From an uncultured Planctomycetota bacterium (GTDB taxonomy: Bacteria > Planctomycetota > Planctomycetia > Pirellulales > Thermoguttaceae): a stretch of 13,153 nucleotides of DNA. The notes under the pieces were generated by a model, which saw only the letters and a program-made list of their open reading frames with translations, had not been told where the DNA came from and ran no database searches. The stretch covers positions 1 to 13,153 of the forward strand of contig CADBTE010000450.1 in NCBI GenBank assembly GCA_902797455.1, read 5' to 3'. Shown one piece after another: positions 1 through 7,241 of the stretch. The first letter of the stretch is position 1. Every line of letters begins with the position of its first letter. Both the position numbers and the translations under genes were made by a program.

Positions 1-31
1 AAAAGGGGGCCTTAAAGGGCCCCCTTTTTTT
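1..31 (+). terminator. Intrinsic terminator of an upstream gene
   Basis: Perfect 7-bp G+C stem: GGGGGCC at 5-11 pairs with GGCCCCC at 18-24 around a 6-nt loop. It is preceded by four A and followed by seven T (25-31). This is a textbook rho-independent terminator for transcription entering from the left. The flanking A run means it could also work on the minus strand. It insulates the exporter operon that starts about 100 bp downstream. Confidence 0.85.
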
Positions 32-70
32 GTCCTAAACCGTGACGGGAAAAACCATCCGAAGAGGAGT

Positions 71-99
71 TTGAATTTTTGGAATATTTCGTGTATAAC
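71..99 (+). promoter_or_regulatory. Candidate sigma-70 promoter of the exporter operon
   Basis: -35 TTGAAT (71-76, 4/6 consensus), 17-bp spacer, -10 TATAAC (94-99, 5/6). It sits between the upstream terminator and the adaptor gene. Transcription would start near 106, leaving about 30 nt before the ATG at 136. The GTG at 112 would then be only about 6 nt from the transcript start, which argues for the ATG. Inference from consensus matching only. Confidence 0.55.
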
Positions 100-135
100 T
101 GCCGGTAACGCGTGCATCCCCTTAAACTAAAAAAT

Positions 136-1224
136 ATGCCCAAAAATTCGCGAATGTCCGTTTTCATAAAGAAACCCGCCTTTTTGCTGATCATCGCGCT
201 GGCGGCCGTCGGTCTTTGGGTCTGCCGCGGTCATATTGGGAATCTTCACCGGCGTCAGTCCGCCGCCATGCTGAAACTCTTCGGCAATGTCGAAATCCGG
301 CGGGTCAATCTTGCCTTTAGAGTATCGGGGCGAATTCAAGAGATCTGTTTTGAGGAAGGGGACCGCGTCAGCAAGGGGGATGTCATCGCCCGTCTCGACC
401 GCCGCCCGTACGAGGTCGCTCTGGCCTCGGTCACCGCTCGGCACAACGCGGCCCAGGCCGTCCTCCGACGGCTCGAAAACGGCAGCCGCCCCCAAGAGAT
501 CGAAGAGGCACGCGCCCGGCTCGACGAGCTAAAAGCGTCGCTCACGTTCGCGGAAATTGACTACGAGCGCAACCGCGAGCTGGTGATGCACAGCGCGGTG
601 ACTCAAAGCGATGTCGATCAAACGCTGGCGGTTCGTGATATGGGGATCGCCAAGGTCAAGCAGGCCGAACAGAAGCTTCGCCTCTTGGAAGAGGGGGCGC
701 GCCAAGAAGAGATTGAGGGCGCCCGCGCCCTTTGCGCCGAGACGGAGGCGAACGTCGAGCAGGCAAAGATCTCTCTGGCCGATACCGAGCTTGCCGCGCC
801 GAACGACGGGATTCTCTTAACCCGTGTCAAGGAAGACGGTGCCGTTGTTCAGGCGACCGAAACGATCGCGACGCTGTCGCTCTCCCAGACGGTCTGGGTC
901 TATGTCTACGTCGATGAGCCCGATTTAGGGAAGCTGGCCCCGGGAATGAAGGTCGACATTCTGACCGATTCCCGTTCCGTCCCTTACAAGGGAACCGTTG
1001 GTTATATCTCCCCCGTGGCGGAATTTACGCCGAAGAACGTCGAAACCGAAAAACTCCGGACCGATCTGGTCTACCGCGTCCGCGTCCTTGCCGACACCCC
1101 CGACGACGGACTGCGCCAGGGGATGCCGGTCACGGTCTGTATTCCTCTGGATAACGCGCCGGGAGAAGCACAGGCCGCCCCCCCCGCAAAGGCCGCCTCC
1201 GAGACCGATTCCCCCAACGAATAA
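136..1224 (+). CDS. ybhG: HlyD-family periplasmic adaptor, YbhG-type
   Basis: Membrane-fusion (adaptor) subunit that would bridge the inner-membrane ABC pump to an outer-membrane channel. With the ATG at 136 it has 362 residues. A single N-terminal membrane anchor spans about 13-31 and has no lipobox. A biotinyl/lipoyl half-motif follows (about 52-92, with LAFRVSGRI and EEGDRVSKGD). Next is an alpha-helical hairpin (about 95-215) in which a similar segment recurs on each arm (LENGSRPQEIEEA and LEEGARQEEIEGA). A beta-barrel part contains VSPTAEFTPK-like ISPVAEFTPK and ends in RQGMPVTV. These blocks match my recollection of E. coli YbhG almost word for word. The hairpin tip RNRELVMHSAVT fits the TolC-docking pattern R-x3-L-x6-S, with Thr for Ser. 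A GTG at 112 and an ATG at 154 are alternative starts; no Shine-Dalgarno is seen at any of them. First gene of the operon, 3 bp before ybhF. Confidence 0.93.
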   Translation: MPKNSRMSVFIKKPAFLLIIALAAVGLWVCRGHIGNLHRRQSAAMLKLFGNVEIRRVNLAFRVSGRIQEICFEEGDRVSKGDVIARLDRRPYEVALASVTARHNAAQAVLRRLENGSRPQEIEEARARLDELKASLTFAEIDYERNRELVMHSAVTQSDVDQTLAVRDMGIAKVKQAEQKLRLLEEGARQEEIEGARALCAETEANVEQAKISLADTELAAPNDGILLTRVKEDGAVVQATETIATLSLSQTVWVYVYVDEPDLGKLAPGMKVDILTDSRSVPYKGTVGYISPVAEFTPKNVETEKLRTDLVYRVRVLADTPDDGLRQGMPVTVCIPLDNAPGEAQAAPPAKAASETDSPNE

Positions 1225-1227
1225 TCG

Positions 1228-2994
1228 ATGGATCCATCCTCCATGTCAACCAACGGATCCCCCCCGAGCGACGGTACATCCGGCATCGAAATCCGGGCGC
1301 TGACCAAATGCTTTGCCCACAATCAGCGCCCGGCGCTCGATGGTTTAAGCGCCGTCATCCGCACGGGACGGATCACCGGGCTGGTCGGCCCCGACGGTGC
1401 GGGGAAGACAACGCTTCTGCGCCTCATCGCCGGCCTTCTCGAACCGACCTCCGGAACGATCTCGGTCTTTGGATTCGATACCGTTCGGCAAACCGACTCG
1501 ATCAAGCCGCTGCTCGGCTATATGCCGCAGAAGTTCGGTCTCTACGAAGATCTCACCGTTCAAGAGAACCTTGAACTCTACGCCGAACTGCGCGGCCTCC
1601 CCTGCGACGAGAAAAAATCGCGCTTTGATGAACTCCTGCGTTTCACCTCCCTGGGCCCCTTCACCGATCGGCTGGCCGGCCGTCTCTCCGGGGGAATGAA
1701 ACAAAAACTCGGCCTGGCTTGCGCGCTGATCAAGATGCCCCGTCTGCTGATCCTCGATGAACCGGGGGTCGGCGTCGACCCGATCAGCCGCCGTGAACTG
1801 TGGCGAATGGCACGCGACATGGTCACCGACCAAGTCATCATCCTCTGGAGCACCGCTTACCTCAACGAGGCCCAGATGTGCGACGAGGTCCTTCTGCTGG
1901 AGGAGGGGAAGGAACTCTTCTTCGGGACGCCGGCCGAGTTGATGTCGTCTGTCAACGGCCGGGTGATCCATATCACCGGACTGGAAGAGAGAAAACGCCG
2001 CGCGCATTTGGCGGTTCTCCTGCGCGATGAGCGTGTTCGCGACGGAACAATCCAGGGGGATGGACTGCGGATCATCCTCGATCGGCCGCCGGCCCGGTTC
2101 TCAGGCGATTTGTTCCCCACCCCGCCGGGTCGGTTCGCCGAGGTTTCTCCCCGCTTTGAGGATGGCTACATCGATATTCTCGGCGGGATCGGTTCCCGCC
2201 AATCGGGGCTGACCGACCGTTTCCGCGTCATCCCCCATAACGAAGGCAGCGTCGTCGAGGCACGGGGGCTCACCAAGCGCTACGGGAACTTCACCGCCGC
2301 CGATCATATCGATTTTCAGATTCGGCAAGGCGAGATCATGGGGCTCCTCGGTCCGAACGGCGCGGGGAAAAGTACCACCTTCAAGATGCTCTGCGGCCTG
2401 CTGCGGCCAACCGAGGGAGAAGGGTTCATTGCCGGAGAGAACCTGCAAAAGGCAGGTTCACACGCCCGATCGCGGCTCGGCTACATGGCGCAGAAGTTCT
2501 CGCTCTATCCCGACCTGACCGTTCGGCAAAACCTCGCGTTTTACGCCGGCGTCTACGGACTGTCGGGAAAACGTCATCGTCAGGCCGTCGACGAGATGAT
2601 CGACCTGTTCGAGTTGGCCCCCTACGCCGGGACTTCCTCGGGGCTTTTGCCCTTGGGCTTTAAACAGCGTCTGTCGCTGGCCGCCGCGCTGATGCATCAG
2701 CCCGACGTTCTCTTTCTCGATGAGCCGACCTCCGGGGTCGATCCCTTGACACGCCGAGAGTTCTGGGGACATATCAACGCCCTGGTCGAAAAGGGAGTAA
2801 CCGTTTTGGTAACGACTCACTTTATGGACGAGGCGGAGTACTGCGATCGGATCAGCTTGATCTTCGGCGGAAGAAAGATCGCCGAGGGAACCCCCTCCGC
2901 GCTCAAAGCGATGGCACGCTCAAACGAACGTCCGAACCCAACCCTGGAAGACGCCTTTATCTCCCTGGTAGAACAGACCAAAGAACGTGACTGA
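1228..2994 (+). CDS. ybhF: Double-ATPase subunit of ABC exporter, YbhF-type
   Basis: Cytoplasmic motor with two fused ABC ATPase domains, 588 residues (E. coli YbhF is about 578). NBD1: Walker A GPDGAGKT (54-61), Q-loop Q101, signature LSGGM (153-157), Walker B LLILDE (173-178). Its H-loop position reads STAY, so Ala210 replaces the switch histidine. A linker covers about 240-340. NBD2: Walker A GPNGAGKS (375-382), Q-loop Q422, Walker B VLFLDE (494-499), and an intact switch His531 (TTHFMDEAE). Its signature is degenerate, LPLGF (474-478). In a head-to-tail dimer the NBD2 Walker A with the NBD1 signature forms a canonical site; the opposite site lacks both LSGGQ and the switch His. From memory this pattern is shared by E. 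coli YbhF. The start is ATG at 1228, 3 bp after ybhG; an in-frame ATG at 1243 is an alternative. The gene overlaps ybhS by 8 bp. Confidence 0.95.
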   Translation: MDPSSMSTNGSPPSDGTSGIEIRALTKCFAHNQRPALDGLSAVIRTGRITGLVGPDGAGKTTLLRLIAGLLEPTSGTISVFGFDTVRQTDSIKPLLGYMPQKFGLYEDLTVQENLELYAELRGLPCDEKKSRFDELLRFTSLGPFTDRLAGRLSGGMKQKLGLACALIKMPRLLILDEPGVGVDPISRRELWRMARDMVTDQVIILWSTAYLNEAQMCDEVLLLEEGKELFFGTPAELMSSVNGRVIHITGLEERKRRAHLAVLLRDERVRDGTIQGDGLRIILDRPPARFSGDLFPTPPGRFAEVSPRFEDGYIDILGGIGSRQSGLTDRFRVIPHNEGSVVEARGLTKRYGNFTAADHIDFQIRQGEIMGLLGPNGAGKSTTFKMLCGLLRPTEGEGFIAGENLQKAGSHARSRLGYMAQKFSLYPDLTVRQNLAFYAGVYGLSGKRHRQAVDEMIDLFELAPYAGTSSGLLPLGFKQRLSLAAALMHQPDVLFLDEPTSGVDPLTRREFWGHINALVEKGVTVLVTTHFMDEAEYCDRISLIFGGRKIAEGTPSALKAMARSNERPNPTLEDAFISLVEQTKERD

Positions 2995-4171
2995 CAACCG
3001 AACCGATCACCTAACCGACATCGCGGCAAACGCGCCGGCCGGAACCGGCCGGCGCCGAAGGAAGCGGCTTCTGCTGGCTTTTATGAAGAAGGAGTCTCTT
3101 CAAATCGTTCGCGACCCGAGCTGTCTGCTGGTCGCGTTCGTTCTGCCGCTGATTCTGCTGCTGGTCTACGGCTACGGGATGTCGCTGGAGCTGAATAATA
3201 TCCGTGTCGCCGCGGTTCTTGAGGACAACGGCCCTTTAGCGCAGTCGCTGGTTCAGACGTTTGAGGCCTCGCGTTACCTAAAAGTCCTCCGCCGCGCGAC
3301 ACGAAAAGTGGCCGAAGACGACCTGACCAACGCCCGTGTTCGGGCGGTGATCATCTTAGCGAACGATTTCTCGAAAAATGTCGAATCGGGAAGAGGGGGA
3401 TCGATCCAGCTGATCACCGACGGCAGCGAGGCCAATTCTGCGACGATCATCGAGAACTACGTTCAGGGGATTGTCGCGATCTGGCAGCGGCACCAAGCCG
3501 AGGACCGGCATCAAATTCCCTCCGAAAGCGGGACGATCCGAACACGCTTTTGGTACAACGATGAGTTGGATAGCCGTTTCTCGCTTGTCCCCGGCTCCAT
3601 TGTCCTGGTCCTCGCCATCATCGGGACCCTGCTCACCGCGCTGGTGGTTGCCCGTGAGTGGGAACGGGGGACGATGGAGGCCATGCTTGCCACGCCGATT
3701 CGTAAATCGGACCTGTTTATCGGGAAGCTCTTCCCCTACTATCTGCTCGGGATCGGTTCAACGATGGTCTGTGTGATCATCAGCCGTGTTCTTTTCGGCG
3801 TTCCCCTGCGCGGCTCGCTTGAGGCACTGCTGGCGATCGTCTCGGTCTTTCTTTTCGCGGCGCTGATCCAGGGATTCTTCATCTCGACCGTTACCAAGAA
3901 CCAGTTCCTCGCCTCGGTGGCGGCGTTGGTTTTAAGCTTTCTCCCCAACTTTATACTTTCCGGATTGATTTTTGAGATCGACTCGATGCCGCGGTGGATC
4001 CAGATGTTCACCTACTGTTTCCCGGCGCGGTACTGTGTCGCCTCACTGCGGACGGTTTTTTTAGTCGGGGATGTCTGGCCGCTGTTTACCCGCCATATGA
4101 CCGCTATGGCGGTCATCGGTATCTTCTTCCTGATGCTGGCCGTACATGTCACCCCCCGTCGACTCGAATGA
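2987..4171 (+). CDS. ybhS: ABC-2 permease, YbhS-type
   Basis: One of the two inner-membrane permeases that form the transport path with ybhR. 394 residues. A basic cytoplasmic N-terminus (RRRRKR at 22-27) leads into TM1 (about 47-64). A periplasmic domain of about 130 residues follows (70-198, with the LITDGSEAN motif). Five further hydrophobic segments lie at about 201-221, 250-270, 280-300, 308-330 and 372-387. The ABC-2 signature REWERGTME (223-231) follows TM2, and IDSMPRWI / FPARY occur before the last helix, as in E. coli YbhS. The start is a GTG that overlaps the end of ybhF (8 bp), consistent with translational coupling. The first in-frame ATG (3083) would remove 32 residues including the basic stretch and is less likely, though not excluded. 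It ends 63 bp before ybhR. Confidence 0.92.
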   Translation: MTDNRTDHLTDIAANAPAGTGRRRRKRLLLAFMKKESLQIVRDPSCLLVAFVLPLILLLVYGYGMSLELNNIRVAAVLEDNGPLAQSLVQTFEASRYLKVLRRATRKVAEDDLTNARVRAVIILANDFSKNVESGRGGSIQLITDGSEANSATIIENYVQGIVAIWQRHQAEDRHQIPSESGTIRTRFWYNDELDSRFSLVPGSIVLVLAIIGTLLTALVVAREWERGTMEAMLATPIRKSDLFIGKLFPYYLLGIGSTMVCVIISRVLFGVPLRGSLEALLAIVSVFLFAALIQGFFISTVTKNQFLASVAALVLSFLPNFILSGLIFEIDSMPRWIQMFTYCFPARYCVASLRTVFLVGDVWPLFTRHMTAMAVIGIFFLMLAVHVTPRRLE

Positions 4172-4234
4172 AAAGATCTCCCGCGTATGGCTTTTGCGTT
4201 TTAGGCGGCGCGATCAAAAACAAAATATCCAATT

Positions 4235-5356
4235 ATGTTCCAGCGTATCCTTCGATTATTCATCAAAGAACTGCTCGTCTCGCTTCGTGACCCGAAGTCC
4301 CGGTTCGTCATCATCGGTCCGCCGATCATCCAGCTCTTTATCTTCTCGTACGCGATAACACTGGACGTCAAAAACGCATCGCTGGCGATTCTCAATCACG
4401 ATACCGGAATCGAGGCGCAATCGGTCATCAAAAATGTCGTTTCGACCCCGGTCTTTACCAAGGTAATCACCGTCAAAAACCAGGAACAGATCCGCGACGC
4501 TCTCGATAAGCAGATCGTCTCGGCGGCGCTGGTCTTCCCGCCCAACTTCTCCGAGACAGCGGCGGGCAGATCCGCGCAGCCGGCCCCTATTGAGATTATC
4601 GCCGACGGCCGCCGCGCCAACGCTTCCCCTATTTTGGTCGGCTACCTCCAGAAGATGATCCAAGCCGATATCACCGGTCGAATGCGCGAGCGCGGCGCGG
4701 CCGCCGATACCGGAGGGATTTCGGTCGTGACGCGCCATTGGTTTAATCCGAACCTTCTTCCCCGCCCGGCCTTTATCCCCGCGCTGATCTGTGTCTTGTG
4801 CGCGGTGGTGGGAACGATTCTTTCGGGACTGTCCGTCGCCCGAGAACGGGAAATCGGCACCTTCGAGCAGCTGCTGGTCTGTCCCCTGACGAGTTTCGAG
4901 ATATTAGTCGGCAAGACGCTGGCGGTGATGCTCCTGACCACCGTCACCGCGGCGTTTTTGGCGTTGATTATTATTTACTTCTTCGGAATCTCGCTGAAGG
5001 CACCGGTAATTTATTTCTTCCTCTCGACCGAGATCTTCCTTCTGGCGGTGATCGGAGTGGGGCTCTTTGTCTCGTCGCTGGTGACCACGCAGCAGCAGGC
5101 GGTCTTGGGATGTACACTGATCCTCCCCCCCTCGATTATGCTCTCGGGATTCGCGACCCCGATCGAGAATATGCCCGCGTTAATGCAGTGGATCACGGTG
5201 GCCAATCCGGTCCGCTGGTTTTTGATCGTCATCAAAGGGCTTTTCCTCCGGGGAATGGCGCCGGAAGCGATTTTTGAGAACCTCTGGCCGATGCTCGTCA
5301 TCGCCGCGGTCACCCTCTCGGCGGCGGGTTTTATGTTCAAACGCCGCCGAGAGTGA
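4235..5356 (+). CDS. ybhR: ABC-2 permease, YbhR-type
   Basis: Second permease of the exporter, 373 residues (E. coli YbhR about 368). It begins with an amphipathic helix (MFQRILRLFIKELL). TM1 spans about 25-42 (IIGPPIIQLFIFSYA). A periplasmic domain follows (about 45-178) with the IIADGRRANA and HWFNPNL motifs. Helices continue at about 180-200, and the family signature VAREREIGTFEQLL lies at 201-214. Later blocks TTQQQAVLG and PIENMP match E. coli YbhR. An in-frame stop at 4202 limits the start to this ATG, which has no Shine-Dalgarno. It probably heterodimerises with YbhS. The last gene of the operon, it converges on the oxidoreductase gene with only 17 bp between stop codons and no terminator hairpin. 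Confidence 0.92.
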   Translation: MFQRILRLFIKELLVSLRDPKSRFVIIGPPIIQLFIFSYAITLDVKNASLAILNHDTGIEAQSVIKNVVSTPVFTKVITVKNQEQIRDALDKQIVSAALVFPPNFSETAAGRSAQPAPIEIIADGRRANASPILVGYLQKMIQADITGRMRERGAAADTGGISVVTRHWFNPNLLPRPAFIPALICVLCAVVGTILSGLSVAREREIGTFEQLLVCPLTSFEILVGKTLAVMLLTTVTAAFLALIIIYFFGISLKAPVIYFFLSTEIFLLAVIGVGLFVSSLVTTQQQAVLGCTLILPPSIMLSGFATPIENMPALMQWITVANPVRWFLIVIKGLFLRGMAPEAIFENLWPMLVIAAVTLSAAGFMFKRRRE

Positions 5357-5373
5357 ACGCTCTTCCTAAGCCG

Positions 5374-6855
5374 CTACATCTCCAGCTGCTCGTAGCCGTT
5401 TTGGTAGACCGGCCTGATCAGCTGTTCGTATCCCGGGGTCTTCAGGTCGCCCAAGTTGGTGATCGTCAGCGTCCGGTCGTCCCATTGGATCTCTTCTCCC
5501 CAGACATCGGGCTGCGACGCTCCCCAGACCGCCAGATTCCCCAGCAGGACCATCTCGGTCAGCGGCCCGGCGTGATCGGGGAAGTTCGACCAGCACAGCT
5601 GCGGCTTCCCCTCCCAGATGGCGGTGAACCATTCCAGTTTGTGAAGCTGGTCGCCGTCGTTGGTCCCGTCCTCGCGCGGCGGAACCGGATACTCCAGCGC
5701 CGACTCCGGAAGCGGCTCCATCGCGTTGCCGTCCCGGTCGATGAATGTCCCGTCGCTGGTCATGCACCCCTTGGTCCCGATCGTCGCCGACACCCAGCCC
5801 TTCTCGGGAAGGTGGTATTTTTCGATCAGCTCCGGATCCAGCGCCTGCGAGGCGTCGTACCAGGTGAGCGTGACCGGCCCCCGGCTGTCGTTGGCGGGGA
5901 ATTGATACCGGCAGATCGACCGCGCCGGGAAACTGTCGAAGTCGTGGCCGCTGGTCATCGCGACAACGCTCGAGGGATGACGCAAAGAGGCCCCGGTGAA
6001 CGGCAAATTGAGCTCATGGCACCCCATGTCCCCCAAAGAGCCCGTGCCGAAGTCCCACCAGCCGCGCCAGACAAACGAGTGGTAGAGCCCCGGCCAAAAC
6101 TCCCTCTTCGCGGCCGGACCGAGCCAGTCGGACCAGCTCAGCTGCCTCAGCGCCCCCTCGATCTGCTTCTTCTTCTCGGCAATCTCCTCGTCGGCCAATT
6201 CCGGCTCATCGGCGTTCTCGGCTTTTGTTTGCTCGATGAACCGCTCCAGCGTCATCCGGCGGTCGGGCCCCTGCGGCCAAATCGGCCGGTTCGTCCGGGC
6301 GATCACCTCGGTCACCTCCCCCAGCGCGCCGGCCTGGATCTGGGCAACCAGCTGGCGGAATTTGATACCGTTCGATCCCTGGTTCCCCATCTGGGTGCAG
6401 ACGCCGTTTTCTTTTGCCAGGCGTCCTAAAGCCCGCGCCTCGCCGATGGTGCGTGTCAGCGGTTTTTGCGTGTAGCAGTGTTTCTTGAGCTTCAGCGCCG
6501 CGGCGGTGATCGGCGCGTGGGTATGGTCGGCGGTTCCGACCGTTACCGCGTCGACCTTATCCCCCATCTCGGCGAAGAGCTCGCGGTAGTCGATGAACGA
6601 CCGTGCATCGGGGAAGTTCTGCGCCTCGCCGGCCAGCAAATTCCTATCAACATCACACAGCGCCACGACCTTGCCGTAGCGCCCGGCGTGGTGGATATCC
6701 CCCGACCCCTTGCCGCCGATGCCGATTCCCGCCACCGCGACCCCCTCTAAAGCGCTGGCCCGCGCCACGCGGCGGAATCCCCCCGCGGCGGCCAGGTATC
6801 CCAAACCGGTTACCTTCAAAAAGCTGCGTCGGCTCTTGATTGTTTTTTTCGGCAT
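5374..6855 (-). CDS. Tat-exported Gfo/Idh/MocA-family oxidoreductase
   Basis: Predicted NAD(P)-dependent oxidoreductase acting on a sugar, polyol or amino-sugar, exported folded to the periplasm. 493 residues. The N-terminus is a twin-arginine signal, SRRSFLK (8-14), then a hydrophobic stretch and a likely cleavage near ARASA (31-35). The Rossmann fold follows (about 38-130) with GIGIGGKGSG (43-52) and acidic CDVD (67-70) at the end of strand 2. The family's EKP reads QKP here (130-132), keeping the catalytic-type lysine. The C-terminal domain has WRGWWDFGTGSLGDMGCH (263-280), with His280 in the active-site position. Between about 203 and 238 is an acidic, helix-forming insertion that seems longer than in relatives I remember. 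A GGGAG-like Shine-Dalgarno (GGGAG at 6869-6865, 9 nt spacing) supports the start. It is divergent from the XylR-like regulator. Substrate unknown; many planctomycetes carry dozens of paralogues. Confidence 0.9.
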   Translation of the reverse strand: MPKKTIKSRRSFLKVTGLGYLAAAGGFRRVARASALEGVAVAGIGIGGKGSGDIHHAGRYGKVVALCDVDRNLLAGEAQNFPDARSFIDYRELFAEMGDKVDAVTVGTADHTHAPITAAALKLKKHCYTQKPLTRTIGEARALGRLAKENGVCTQMGNQGSNGIKFRQLVAQIQAGALGEVTEVIARTNRPIWPQGPDRRMTLERFIEQTKAENADEPELADEEIAEKKKQIEGALRQLSWSDWLGPAAKREFWPGLYHSFVWRGWWDFGTGSLGDMGCHELNLPFTGASLRHPSSVVAMTSGHDFDSFPARSICRYQFPANDSRGPVTLTWYDASQALDPELIEKYHLPEKGWVSATIGTKGCMTSDGTFIDRDGNAMEPLPESALEYPVPPREDGTNDGDQLHKLEWFTAIWEGKPQLCWSNFPDHAGPLTEMVLLGNLAVWGASQPDVWGEEIQWDDRTLTITNLGDLKTPGYEQLIRPVYQNGYEQLEM

Positions 6856-6864
6856 CTGAACTGT

Positions 6865-6869
6865 CTCCC
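6865..6869 (-). promoter_or_regulatory. Shine-Dalgarno of the oxidoreductase
   Basis: GGGAG on the minus strand, 9 nt upstream of the ATG at 6855. It favours that ATG as the start and keeps the full Tat signal. Confidence 0.6.
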
Positions 6870-6914
6870 AAATTTTGTGATGGCTTCTTGGACTGTTGTT
6901 TCCCGCAAACGTTG

Positions 6915-6943
6915 ATTGTCGGACTCGGGATGGGAAAAGTCAA
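6915..6943 (-). promoter_or_regulatory. Candidate promoter of the oxidoreductase
   Basis: Read on the minus strand: -35 TTGACT (6943-6938, 5/6), 17-bp spacer, -10 GACAAT (6920-6915, 4/6). It predicts a leader of about 50 nt before the ATG at 6855. The -35 box lies inside a direct repeat (6938-6954). Confidence 0.45.
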
Positions 6944-6954
6944 GTATAGTCAAG
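6938..6954. repeat. AGTCAAG direct repeat, 10-bp period (candidate operator)
   Basis: AGTCAAG at 6938-6944 and again at 6948-6954, exactly 10 bp apart, so both copies lie on nearly the same face of the helix. The left copy covers the oxidoreductase -35 box. AraC/XylR-type regulators commonly bind tandem half-sites, and the gene for one lies 410 bp away. The link is inference. Confidence 0.45.
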
Positions 6955-7121
6955 GGGGCGGCAGCCGGTGTTAAAAACACCCCCGCCGGGAAACGCGTCC
7001 TAAAAGGTCTTTTCGGATTCGAGCCGCCCGTAAAGGAATTCTCTGCCGGGCCAAAGCCAAAAACAACGGTCGGCAAAGGTATACAGATAAACAATTATCG
7101 ATATATTATTATCTTATTCTC

Positions 7122-7130
7122 TGGTATTAT
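7122..7130 (+). promoter_or_regulatory. Possible extended -10 promoter upstream of the regulator
   Basis: TGG-TATTAT (7122-7130) fits the extended -10 form TGn-TATAAT with 5/6 in the hexamer. No -35 box is found 16-18 bp upstream. It would give a leader of about 230 nt. It lies in an A+T-rich stretch, where such matches arise by chance. Confidence 0.25.
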
Positions 7131-7241
7131 TTCGTCCGCGCGCTAGTGATTTCGTGCCCTTGATGGGCGGTAATTGCCGAGCGGGGGCGTGAACGGCTTC
7201 CAAATTTCCCGGGATTGTGGTTATTTTCGCGCGCGCTTCCC

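Noticed and set aside
3994..4290. 98-codon frame spanning the ybhS-ybhR gap
   Set aside because: It mostly overlaps ybhS and the start of ybhR in other frames. The 63-bp gap itself is too short for a gene.
5353..6429. 358-codon plus-strand open frame opposite the oxidoreductase
   Set aside because: It is an antisense shadow rich in R, P, L and V, with no motif, beginning at a GTG that overlaps the ybhR stop. The opposite strand encodes a clear Tat-signal Gfo/Idh/MocA protein.
6916..7146. 76-codon open frame in the divergent intergenic region
   Set aside because: No Shine-Dalgarno, no domain, and it crosses an A+T-rich control region containing the candidate promoters.
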